Assembly: GCA_028277025.1 (NCBI GenBank)
Contig: JAPYVG010000113.1
Location: forward strand, 1-5,139
Direction of reading: 5' to 3'
Origin: Sulfolobaceae archaeon
GTDB taxonomy: Archaea > Thermoproteota > Thermoprotei_A > Sulfolobales > Sulfolobaceae
DNA: 5,139 nt
Under the pieces are notes generated by a model. It saw only the letters and a list, made by a program, of their open reading frames with translations, searched no databases and was not told where the DNA came from. Each line of letters begins with the position of its first letter. Position 1 is the stretch's first letter. Position numbers and translations under genes: made by a program. Of this stretch, positions 1-4,910 are shown piece after piece.

Positions 1-234
1 TTAACATCCCTCATCAAGAACCTTACATTCCACTTCTCACAAACCACATTAAAAGATATAGAAAATGTATTTAAAAATCTTTCTCTTTTCGTATATTATC
101 TCGTTAGAAATAATAGTTGTAATAATGATAATAGTGGTAATCATAGTAGTGAACTAAATGCGTTGAGGCAAACAGCATTGCTATTCCGAGCAGCGATCAG
201 GATTGAAGATAAAATGAGTGAAATGAAAGTGTAG
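1..234 (+). CDS. C-terminal end of an unidentified protein (partial, enters from the left)
   Basis: The frame is open from the first base of the window to a TAG at 232-234, giving 77 residues with no start inside the window. Three parts are visible: an ordinary mixed N-terminal half, an Asn/Ser-rich linker around residues 38-52 (NNSCNNDNSGNHSSE, nearly every codon ending in T), and a helical, charged tail (LRQTALLFRAAIRIEDKMSE). The sense strand of the tail is purine-rich, as is usual for genes in this type of genome. Against it, a minus-strand ORF overlaps bases 141-234, and the same plus frame stays open after the TAG up to 429, so openness alone proves little. I do not recognise the family. 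Confidence 0.35.
   Translation, partial: LTSLIKNLTFHFSQTTLKDIENVFKNLSLFVYYLVRNNSCNNDNSGNHSSELNALRQTALLFRAAIRIEDKMSEMKV
106..152 (+). repeat. Low-complexity NNT-codon tract
   Basis: This is a run of AAT, AGT, GAT, GGT and CAT triplets with period three. In the plus frame it would encode an Asn/Ser-rich linker. It could be a linker in the partial left-edge protein or simply a slippage-prone tract. The periodicity is seen directly; the role is unknown. Confidence 0.4.
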
Positions 235-395
235 GGACAAACGGAAGCTACTTCGAGTTCAATGTTCCCAGCTAATCCACATTGTTCTGCCATTATCGAA
301 AGCACTGCGAATATTGCAGCACTTAAAGGCCCCGTTAGTACGAAGCCCATCACCAACTCTAATGCTACCCTAGAGAGAACGACGATAAACAACAT
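141..395 (-). CDS. Possible small hydrophobic (membrane) protein, unidentified
   Basis: An 84-residue frame with an ATG at 395; a stop lies one codon before that ATG, so no longer version exists. Two hydrophobic stretches could cross a membrane: residues about 2-36 (rich in V, L, A, I, F, possibly a hairpin) and about 54-70 (FISLILSSILIAA). Between them is a short polar segment with two cysteines (Cys39 and Cys53). Codon choice is varied and gene-like. There is no clear TATA box 26 bases upstream and no ribosome binding site, and the frame overlaps the partial plus-strand frame antisense. It may be a real small membrane protein or only the antisense shadow of a charged helix. I do not recognise it. 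Confidence 0.35.
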   Translation of the reverse strand: MLFIVVLSRVALELVMGFVLTGPLSAAIFAVLSIMAEQCGLAGNIELEVASVCPYTFISLILSSILIAARNSNAVCLNAFSSLL

Positions 396-742
396 CAGTC
401 AAGATGTGCTTCTTGCAATCCTTACATAAGTACCTCAATTAGAGTCCTATCTCGCTATGTGATGTAAACCGCAAGAATGACAAAGGATATCTGCCTAAGG
501 GTTTCCCAAGTCATAAAACACTATTTCCTCATCTCTCAGCGGAATATCCTTATAACGCGCGCTAAAACCGTACAACATTTATTGGAAAATCCAAGGTTGG
601 TTATTATATACCCTCAGCGCAAGGGACTAGACAGTGACGCTAGGAAGACACCTGGTGAAACTCTACGTTAAAGCTTAACTTATCCCTTATATAACGAATC
701 TCCTACCACTTGAATTTTGGGGCATTTCAATTCAATAATCCG
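396..742. other. Gene-poor stretch between the left-edge ORFs and the vapBC operon
   Basis: No convincing gene is visible. A 64-codon plus frame (477-671) has no promoter or ribosome binding site and no recognisable motif. On the minus strand, 447-578 reads as a 27-codon frame beginning MLYGFSARYKDIPL, then one TAG (495-497), then 15 more codons including CHSCG. This could be a remnant of an old gene, but it is too short to name. The vapC 3' flank at 710-735 carries a small inverted repeat. Confidence 0.5.
710..735 (-). repeat. Inverted repeat just past the vapC stop
   Basis: TTGAATT (710-716) and AATTCAA (729-735) are perfect 7-base complements around a 12-base spacer. They begin 7 bases after the stop codon of the minus-strand vapC. 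The repeat could shape the 3' end of the vapBC transcript. Archaeal termination usually depends on U-tracts, and none follows here, so a terminator role is weak. Confidence 0.35.
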
Positions 743-1135
743 TTAAACTACCTCAACCCCATGTCTTTTGGCGAGGCTCTTCAGAGCCTTGTCCTTAGTA
801 GCTAAAGGTAATTTATTTTCTATGGCATGGGCTAAAATTATAGCGTCGTTATATCTGGATAAGCTTAATCTTTCTTTGGTCAATATTTCTAAAGCTTTAC
901 CTATAATTTTATCATTGTCACACAAGATTTTAGCCCTCTCATTAGCTACGTAACTTTTTATATACTCTACGTTATCGATGTTGTTAGCTCTTAGAAACCA
1001 AGTAAACTCATGGATAACTAATGAGGGGATTAACCATTCCTCAAGGCTGTCTAATAATTCCTCGGCTTCTTTATGAAACTCCGAATCTTCTACTAGGTCG
1101 TAGATTAAGATGTTTGTATCAATGACTGCTTTCAT
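743..1135 (-). CDS. vapC: VapC-type PIN-domain ribonuclease toxin
   Basis: A 130-residue protein, the normal size for a single-domain VapC. PIN-fold acidic residues sit at the expected places: Asp6 in the opening AVIDTN strand, Glu43 in VIHEF, Asp97 in RYNDAIILA and Asp115 in LATKDKAL. In this family these residues hold Mg2+/Mn2+ at the active site of an endoribonuclease that cuts cellular RNA (often tRNA or rRNA); the target of this copy cannot be read from sequence. All four residues are present, so it is probably active. The ATG at 1135 lies inside the antitoxin gene, giving a 17-base overlap, which points to coupled translation. The partner is the AbrB-type antitoxin just upstream, and together they form a complete type II module acting in the cytoplasm. 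Confidence 0.95.
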   Translation of the reverse strand: MKAVIDTNILIYDLVEDSEFHKEAEELLDSLEEWLIPSLVIHEFTWFLRANNIDNVEYIKSYVANERAKILCDNDKIIGKALEILTKERLSLSRYNDAIILAHAIENKLPLATKDKALKSLAKRHGVEVV

Positions 1136-1346
1136 TTAAACCCCTTTCTATGTCCCTTTCGATCTCCTCAATAGTTAACTTCCTCCCCAATTTGATTCTC
1201 GGTCTTACAGTTGTCACCTTTTTTATTACTATCCTGTCCTCTTCTACGTAAAATTCCAAAATATCCCCCTCGTGTATGCCTAGCTTGTTTCTTATGGAGG
1301 CGGGGATTGTAACTTGATAGTTTCTAGTAACCTTTACCCTTTCCAC
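1119..1346 (-). CDS. vapB: VapB-type antitoxin, AbrB/SpoVT fold
   Basis: A 75-residue protein. Residues about 3-43 form a swapped-hairpin AbrB domain: VTRNYQVTIPASIRNKLGI, then HEGDILEFYVEEDRIVI. The rest (about 44-75) is charged and is expected to wrap around the VapC toxin and block its active site. In this family the AbrB dimer binds the operon promoter, so the operon is probably self-repressed. The start is GTG, chosen because it begins the conserved domain and lies about 26 bases after a good TATA box, so the mRNA would be leaderless. The gene overlaps vapC by 17 bases. Confidence 0.95.
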   Translation of the reverse strand: MERVKVTRNYQVTIPASIRNKLGIHEGDILEFYVEEDRIVIKKVTTVRPRIKLGRKLTIEEIERDIERGLNESSH

Positions 1347-1361
1347 GACTTACTACTCGAT

Positions 1362-1380
1362 CTAGTTATATATAAAAATT
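1362..1380 (-). promoter_or_regulatory. TATA box / BRE of the minus-strand vapBC operon
   Basis: Read on the minus strand, AATTTTTATATATAACT holds a TATA element centred near 1372, about 26 bases before the GTG at 1346. In Sulfolobales this spacing puts the transcription start on the start codon, that is, a leaderless mRNA. The element is also where an AbrB-type antitoxin could bind for autoregulation (inference). Confidence 0.7.
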
Positions 1381-1409
1381 TCTAGTAACATACTCTACAC
1401 CGGACTTTT

Positions 1410-1419
1410 CCGCATGCGG
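1410..1419. repeat. Perfect 10-base palindrome CCGCATGCGG
   Basis: A GC-rich perfect palindrome in AT-rich DNA, about 35 bases upstream of the vapBC TATA box. It could be an operator for a dimeric regulator such as the AbrB-fold antitoxin, or chance. Only the symmetry is seen. Confidence 0.4.
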
Positions 1420-1464
1420 GGATGATTAGATATTTACAAAGTTAGGGTACAAACGGATGAGCTC

Positions 1465-1482
1465 TCTGGAAACCCTTCCAGA
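1465..1482. repeat. Perfect hairpin, 7-base stem and 4-base loop
   Basis: TCTGGAA (1465-1471) and TTCCAGA (1476-1482) flank the loop ACCC. No gene covers it. It could be a piece of a small RNA, a fold in the upstream control region of vapBC, or a mobile-element remnant. I looked for tRNA arms and C/D-box motifs around it and found none that fit. Confidence 0.5.
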
Positions 1483-1574
1483 TTGAAGAGGTGTCAGATC
1501 TTGTTGCGTATAATCAACAAGTCACAATAGCTTCTAACTAAAACAATTGCGAAATAGTTTCACGTGTGTAATGA

Positions 1575-1881
1575 TTACACTTCTACGTATTCTTCGATCA
1601 ATTTAAGAAAATATCCTTCTTCCTTACTAATGTGTATGTCTAATACTACTTCTTATCTACTTTATCGAGTATTTCTAAAGTTCTCCTTATTATCTCTTAG
1701 CTGCTTAACTTCTCGTCGTAGATTAATAACCTAAAAACGCGATAGTCGCTTTAATTGTCAACTCAGCCGATATCTGTGACATGAGATCTGAAGCGTTATA
1801 AAGACCCTTGTTGAAAGCGTCCTCAGAAGCCTGAACGTATTCTAACGACATTTTACAAAGTGATGTATGAAGCTCGTGCAC
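1575..1881 (-). pseudogene. Decayed HEPN-like gene
   Basis: From a GTG at 1881 (or ATG at 1851) the minus strand reads HELHTSLCK, MSLEYVQASEDAFNKGLYN, then ASDLMSQISAELTIKA and TIAFLGY. This helix pair has the 'GLYNAS...AQ.sAElaiKA' pattern of archaeal HEPN-domain proteins. A frameshift near 1725 then moves to LIYDEKLSS, a TAA stop follows at 1697-1699, the same frame goes on as EIIRRTLEILDKVDKK, and a second shift near 1649 leads to HISKEEGYFLKLIEEYVEV and a stop at 1575. The R-X4-6-H nuclease motif that usually follows the second helix is missing, so the loss may include an internal deletion. HEPN proteins are often toxins or RNases paired with a nucleotidyltransferase; no such partner is visible. 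Family assignment is by eye. Confidence 0.65.
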
Positions 1882-1894
1882 ATGAAACCGTCAC

Positions 1895-1904
1895 ATTATA
1901 AATT
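1895..1904 (-). promoter_or_regulatory. TATA-like element before the HEPN pseudogene
   Basis: The minus strand reads AATTTATAAT here. A start site about 26 bases on would fall near 1872, between the two candidate start codons (GTG 1881, ATG 1851). It is probably the old promoter of the broken gene. Confidence 0.35.
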
Positions 1905-2057
1905 ATTAACTTTTACATTCGCGTCCTCATTCACTTTTTAGATCCATCACAATATTTAGACACTATATTCTATGAAATACAGAAATGGTTCTCGGCCTAT
2001 CATAAAATGCTACGAACGATACTAGAACGTTTCCTAAGTTTAGTCAGTGATATTTAG
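1902..2057 (+). other. Unidentified open stretch, possible gene remnant
   Basis: Fifty-one codons are open with no proper start, ending at TAG 2055-2057. The product reads like real helical protein (FLDPSQYLDTIFYEIQKW, then FSAYHKMLRTILERFLSL), and the same frame continues past the stop for 14 more codons (LSGYTMDILLVKS). I cannot name a family; the C-terminal part of a transposase is one idea without support. The rest of the space up to 2132 shows nothing else. Confidence 0.2.
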
Positions 2058-2132
2058 CTTAGTGGGTACACTATGGACATACTCTTAGTAAAAAGCTAAC
2101 ATGAAGTAAATTGTCTGCGAGGCTATGCAGTT

Positions 2133-3317
2133 TTATTGCTTAAGCACATTCTTAAACACCCACAAGGCGAGGACAATATAACCAAGTAAGAGTTCTGAGA
2201 CGACTATTACAACGTCCTTTTGTCCTACCAATAGCTCCAAGAAAGACAACAAGATATTCCCCAATGCACCGAAAATACTGCCTAAGGTCGCGAGTAGGCC
2301 GTTATAAGACGCAATAATTTCTTTTGGTAACTTCATCTGGAAAATAGGACTTGCGAATGAGCTGTAAAGGGTCAAGGAAAGCCAATAAAAAACTATAAGG
2401 ATTAAAGAAAACTGAGGCTGGACAAAAGCTAGAGAAACCAAAAGTATCGCGGGGATAAGACCCCTGAAAAATATAAAGATATAATATAGATTATTTCTGT
2501 ATTTTTCTACCTTAATTTTAGTAAAAATTAGAAGTGAAATGCTACTGTACGCTATTGTCATCGAGTAGTAGATCATGTAGTTGAGGACGAAATAGGACTG
2601 TGCAAAAAACACTAGAAAGGTCGGTAATAGACCGCCTATAAAGTTTGCGAAAAGTGTATCTATAAGGAAGAACGTCACCGCCCGATCCTTTTTAAACGCT
2701 GAAATTGAAAGGGAGAAGAGGAGTTTAGCATTACCAGTGCCTTTAGGGTATTTAATCTTGAAAATTAAAGGAGTATGTATTAACAACATGAATAAGCCGA
2801 GGACTAAAAGCAGTGATCTTAGTCCGATTATGAAAAAGGTTAGGTACAAGAATACGATCGCCGAAGCGGTTCTCACAATGTTTACAGTAATCCACACCAC
2901 TCTGTACTCTGATGCGGAATTTACCAAATTCCTTAATACCTTTACGTGGTTTGTCCCCTTAAAAGAGTGTATAGTGACAATCACAGTATAAGCTAGGAAA
3001 ATAAAACCTAGTTCAAAACGGTAAAGGGAATAAAATAGTAAAAAAGAAGTTCCGCTTAACAGTGAAAGTATTAGATCGTACCTCCTAGTGTTTACTATAT
3101 AATCTGTTAGGAAACCTGCTATACCGCTCAAATGCCCCAGAACGTAAGAAATGCTGAGTAAAGCTCCTACCAGTAACGGGTTTTTAGTCTGTAAGAAAAG
3201 GTAAGCTGGAAATACTGCCGAGATGATTATTACAGGCTGTAGAAAGTGCTGTAAAAAGTAAAGCCTGACGTTAGTATTAGATAGTATTTTACTCGGCTTC
3301 GACTCCAACAACTTCAC
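2133..3317 (-). CDS. MFS-type membrane transporter
   Basis: A 394-residue, very hydrophobic protein, normal in size for the major facilitator superfamily. About twelve membrane helices can be placed, roughly at residues 22-43, 47-71, 80-98, 101-118, 139-164, 167-188, 213-240, 244-267, 277-299, 302-322, 338-363 and 368-390. The longer polar loop at 189-212 separates the two halves. Between helices 2 and 3, GFLTDYIVNTRR (68-79) fits the MFS motif A pattern GxxxDxxGRR apart from the missing second glycine. Substrate unknown. The start is GTG at 3317, inside the SPASM-fragment gene (29-base overlap), so translation was probably coupled to it; TTG at 3311 or 3308 is possible. With a radical-SAM enzyme upstream, export of a modified peptide or small product is a fair guess. 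The frame has no visible lesion. Confidence 0.88.
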   Translation of the reverse strand: MKLLESKPSKILSNTNVRLYFLQHFLQPVIIISAVFPAYLFLQTKNPLLVGALLSISYVLGHLSGIAGFLTDYIVNTRRYDLILSLLSGTSFLLFYSLYRFELGFIFLAYTVIVTIHSFKGTNHVKVLRNLVNSASEYRVVWITVNIVRTASAIVFLYLTFFIIGLRSLLLVLGLFMLLIHTPLIFKIKYPKGTGNAKLLFSLSISAFKKDRAVTFFLIDTLFANFIGGLLPTFLVFFAQSYFVLNYMIYYSMTIAYSSISLLIFTKIKVEKYRNNLYYIFIFFRGLIPAILLVSLAFVQPQFSLILIVFYWLSLTLYSSFASPIFQMKLPKEIIASYNGLLATLGSIFGALGNILLSFLELLVGQKDVVIVVSELLLGYIVLALWVFKNVLKQ

Positions 3318-3630
3318 CTAACTCATGTAATCTAGGATAACCCCTACTCAACGGTGAAAGGATATATTTAGCCCATCTGTTGATTCTACTTTCATCATGT
3401 ACTATGCTTCCATCTTCTTCTATGTAGCCTACTGATTCATTATCTATCATTACAGTTAGAGGACATTTGAATAATTTACCATCATCTCTTATAATTATAG
3501 AAAACGGATACAGCACCTGACATAAATCATCCATCGCTGGAACACCATCAATCTGAAGTAACGTGTCTTTATCTGGAATATTTAAGCCTAGTTGCGTAGC
3601 ATACATATATAATTCTTGAATTATTTCCAT
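3289..3630 (-). CDS. SPASM-domain fragment of a radical SAM enzyme
   Basis: A 113-residue frame. Residues 37-56 contain C-X13-G-X4-C (Cys37, Gly51, Cys56, in IIIRDDGKLFKC), matching the first half of the SPASM signature CX9-15GX4C. It is followed by VGYIEEDG (67-74) and a Trp at 86, the usual order in these proteins. The second half, CX2CX5CX3C, is absent: the tail SRGYPRLHELGEVVGVEAE has no cysteine. The ATG at 3630 is probably not the original start, because radical-SAM-like sequence continues upstream in other frames (3631-3898). No convincing TATA box or ribosome binding site precedes it. It is most likely the still-open 3' part of a dead gene, though the peptide could still be made and may help translate the overlapping MFS gene. 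An alternative reading of the C-terminus is a shortened 'Twitch'-like cluster domain. Confidence 0.6.
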   Translation of the reverse strand: MEIIQELYMYATQLGLNIPDKDTLLQIDGVPAMDDLCQVLYPFSIIIRDDGKLFKCPLTVMIDNESVGYIEEDGSIVHDESRINRWAKYILSPLSRGYPRLHELGEVVGVEAE

Positions 3631-3898
3631 ATATTATTTTAGGTTCTATAACTTTTAGGTTTTATTGTTGTCTCCACAGATCTAGTCACGGGGAAAAAGT
3701 GAAGTAATATCTTCTATCTATGCTAAAGTAATTCGACGCTAAGTCTAAGAATTTCCTAATTGAGTCTAAATTGTCTGACATTACGTTTGATCTTATAAAC
3801 ATAAAGAAATTATCAGTTACATTTCTTGTTTGAATAAGATTCTCAAATATTTTATCAAACGTAGGCTTACCATTTAATAATGGTCTAAGTTTGATAAA
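3631..3898 (-). pseudogene. Central part of the broken radical SAM/SPASM gene
   Basis: On the minus strand, 3898 down to 3689 is open for 70 codons: KLRPLLNGKPTFDKIFENL, a strand FFMFIRSNV, SDNLDSIRKFLDLA, then DRRYYFTFSP. This order (LRP..NG..TFDKI, then iRsNV..dN, then a YYFTF strand) is how the second half of a radical SAM barrel reads in SPASM-family peptide and protein maturases. A TGA at 3686-3688 interrupts it. Beyond it, GDNNK and then NLKVIEPK appear in different frames before joining the 113-residue SPASM frame at 3630, so at least one nonsense codon and two frameshifts are needed. The N-terminal barrel with the CX3CX2C cluster motif cannot be found from 3899 to 4000, where the vapBC promoter begins, so about the first third to half of the gene is deleted. 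The enzyme cannot be active. Confidence 0.75.
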
Positions 3899-3991
3899 TT
3901 ATTACTTTTAATATGATGATATTTTTAGTAAATCTGGGAACTCTCATTGTTATTTACACCGATTTCTGACACGCTAAGGAGGACTTAATTA

Positions 3992-4005
3992 CGTAAACTT
4001 TAAAT
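3992..4005 (+). promoter_or_regulatory. BRE/TATA promoter of the plus-strand vapBC operon
   Basis: GTAAACTTTAAA is close to the archaeal BRE plus TATA consensus. Its centre, near 4001, is 26-27 bases before the ATG at 4028. This makes 4028 the likely transcription and translation start (leaderless), and it places the ATG at 4004 inside the TATA box. Confidence 0.7.
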
Positions 4006-4027
4006 GTTTACAAAAGAAGAAAACAAT

Positions 4028-4270
4028 ATGCCGAGTACTGTTATATCAATAAGAATCGATGAGAAGTTAAAGAAGGAACTAGAAGAGTTAGGGATAGACT
4101 ATTCTGACTTAGTTAGGAAGTACTTAGAGGAAGTTGTGAGAAAAGAAAAGATGAGAAGGGAATTAGAAGAGGCAGATAAAATAAGGGAAAAGCTCCTAAA
4201 ATCCCATGGGTATTATTCATCTTCTGCAGAATTGGTTAGAGAAGATAGGGATAACAATGGCTATCATTGA
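4028..4270 (+). CDS. vapB: VapB-type antitoxin, ribbon-helix-helix (CopG-like)
   Basis: Eighty residues from the ATG at 4028, which I prefer over the in-frame ATG at 4004 because the earlier codon lies in the TATA box and the conserved domain starts right after MPST. Residues about 3-36 form a ribbon-helix-helix unit: the strand TVISIRID, helix EKLKKELEELG, and helix DYSDLVRKYLEEVV. Such proteins dimerise and bind DNA through the strand pair, so operon self-repression is likely. The charged part from about 37 to 80 (a long helix rich in E, K and R, then a flexible tail ending NNGYH) is the expected toxin-binding part. It overlaps the vapC gene by 14 bases. Its fold differs from that of the other antitoxin in the window (AbrB), so cross-talk between the modules is unlikely. 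Confidence 0.94.
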   Translation: MPSTVISIRIDEKLKKELEELGIDYSDLVRKYLEEVVRKEKMRRELEEADKIREKLLKSHGYYSSSAELVREDRDNNGYH

Positions 4271-4673
4271 CACTTCAGCTCTTTTTGCGCTTTATGTCCC
4301 AGAAAAATTAAGCGATTTTGTGAGAAAGGAAATTGAAAATGTAGAGGAATGTTACTTTTTAGACTTAATATTTTACGAATTCCCTAATGTTATCCGTAAA
4401 AGAGTAATGCGGAAGGAGTTAAACAAGGATGAAGCTGAAGAAATATTAACACGAGGGTTATCTTACGTTAATTTGTGCAACGTTGTGAGCGGGAAGGAAT
4501 TGATAAGGTCTGCTTACGAGATAAGCTTAAAATATGGCTTAACAACGTATGATGCTTCGTTAATCGCATTAGCTAAAAAGGTAAACGATGTAATATTGAC
4601 TGTTGATGAAAAATTACTGAGGGGAGTTATGAATTATACAGAGATTTCTAGGTATTTTGTATTTCCTACGTGA
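4257..4673 (+). CDS. vapC: VapC-type PIN-domain ribonuclease toxin
   Basis: A 138-residue protein starting at the ATG at 4257, where the PIN fold opens with MAIIDTSAL. An upstream in-frame ATG at 4206 would add 17 residues unlike the family. Acidic active-site residues are Asp5 (IIDTSA), Glu41 (IFYEFPN), Asp99 (TTYDASLIALA) and Asp117 (ILTVDEKLL), all present, so an active metal-dependent endoribonuclease is expected. The target RNA is unknown. The gene overlaps vapB by 14 bases with only a weak purine-rich stretch (AGGG) before the ATG, which fits translational coupling. It is a different lineage from the other VapC of the window: the sequences share little beyond the catalytic frame. Confidence 0.95.
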   Translation: MAIIDTSALFALYVPEKLSDFVRKEIENVEECYFLDLIFYEFPNVIRKRVMRKELNKDEAEEILTRGLSYVNLCNVVSGKELIRSAYEISLKYGLTTYDASLIALAKKVNDVILTVDEKLLRGVMNYTEISRYFVFPT

Positions 4674-4754
4674 TTGGTATACAGTAGCAGAGATTGGAAT
4701 AGGAGTACATTAACAACTCATTTTACCTAAATATTCATTGCATATTCGTTTTCC

Positions 4755-4868
4755 CGTGGCGTAACTTTTAATTTCCCCACGCGCTAAGGGATCACACACC
4801 CTTAAGAGGGGTTGTCCGTGGCGGAATTAAAAGTGACTAAAAGTAAAGTAAGGATAAGTTACGCCATG
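4755..4868. repeat. Nested inverted-repeat element (MITE-like or structured RNA)
   Basis: Several complementary segments are nested in order. The outer arms TGGCGTAACTT (4757-4767) and AAGTTACGCCA (4856-4866) match 11 of 11. Inside them ACTTTTAATT (4764-4773) pairs with AATTAAAAGT (4825-4834), CC with GG (4775-4776/4823-4824) and CCACG with CGTGG (4777-4781/4817-4821). The core is TAAGGG/CCCTTA (4785-4790/4799-4804) with an 8-base loop. Only the bases 4764-4767 are claimed by two stems. The word CCGTGGCG also occurs twice as a direct repeat (4754-4761, 4816-4823). No long ORF crosses it. It could be a small mobile element without its transposase, a folded RNA, or a protein-binding site. I see no clear target-site duplication at its ends. 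Confidence 0.75.
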
Positions 4869-4910
4869 AGTAAACACTTATAATGTGTGAACTTTAATGA
4901 GGAGGATTAA

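Noticed and set aside
477..671. 64-codon plus-strand ORF in the gene-poor stretch
   Set aside because: No promoter at the right distance, no ribosome binding site, no motif or domain pattern; a chance open frame is more likely.
705..742. CRISPR-repeat-like TTTCAATTC word near vapC
   Set aside because: Sulfolobales CRISPR repeats contain a similar word, but it occurs once here with no regularly spaced copies.
768..953. 61-codon plus-strand ORF inside vapC
   Set aside because: It is the antisense shadow of the well-supported PIN-domain gene.
1420..1510. Possible tRNA or C/D-box small RNA around the hairpin
   Set aside because: No T-loop or acceptor pairing, and no matching C (RTGATGA) and D (CTGA) boxes at proper spacing.
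2737..2991. 84-codon plus-strand ORF inside the MFS gene
   Set aside because: It lies wholly antisense to the transporter and has no motif or start signals.
3975..3983. Strong Shine-Dalgarno-like AAGGAGG
   Set aside because: It lies upstream of the TATA box, more than 20 bases from any start codon, and would not be in the leaderless mRNA.
4755..4868. Complete insertion sequence
   Set aside because: The inverted repeats enclose only about 90 bases, with no transposase frame and no clear target-site duplication.
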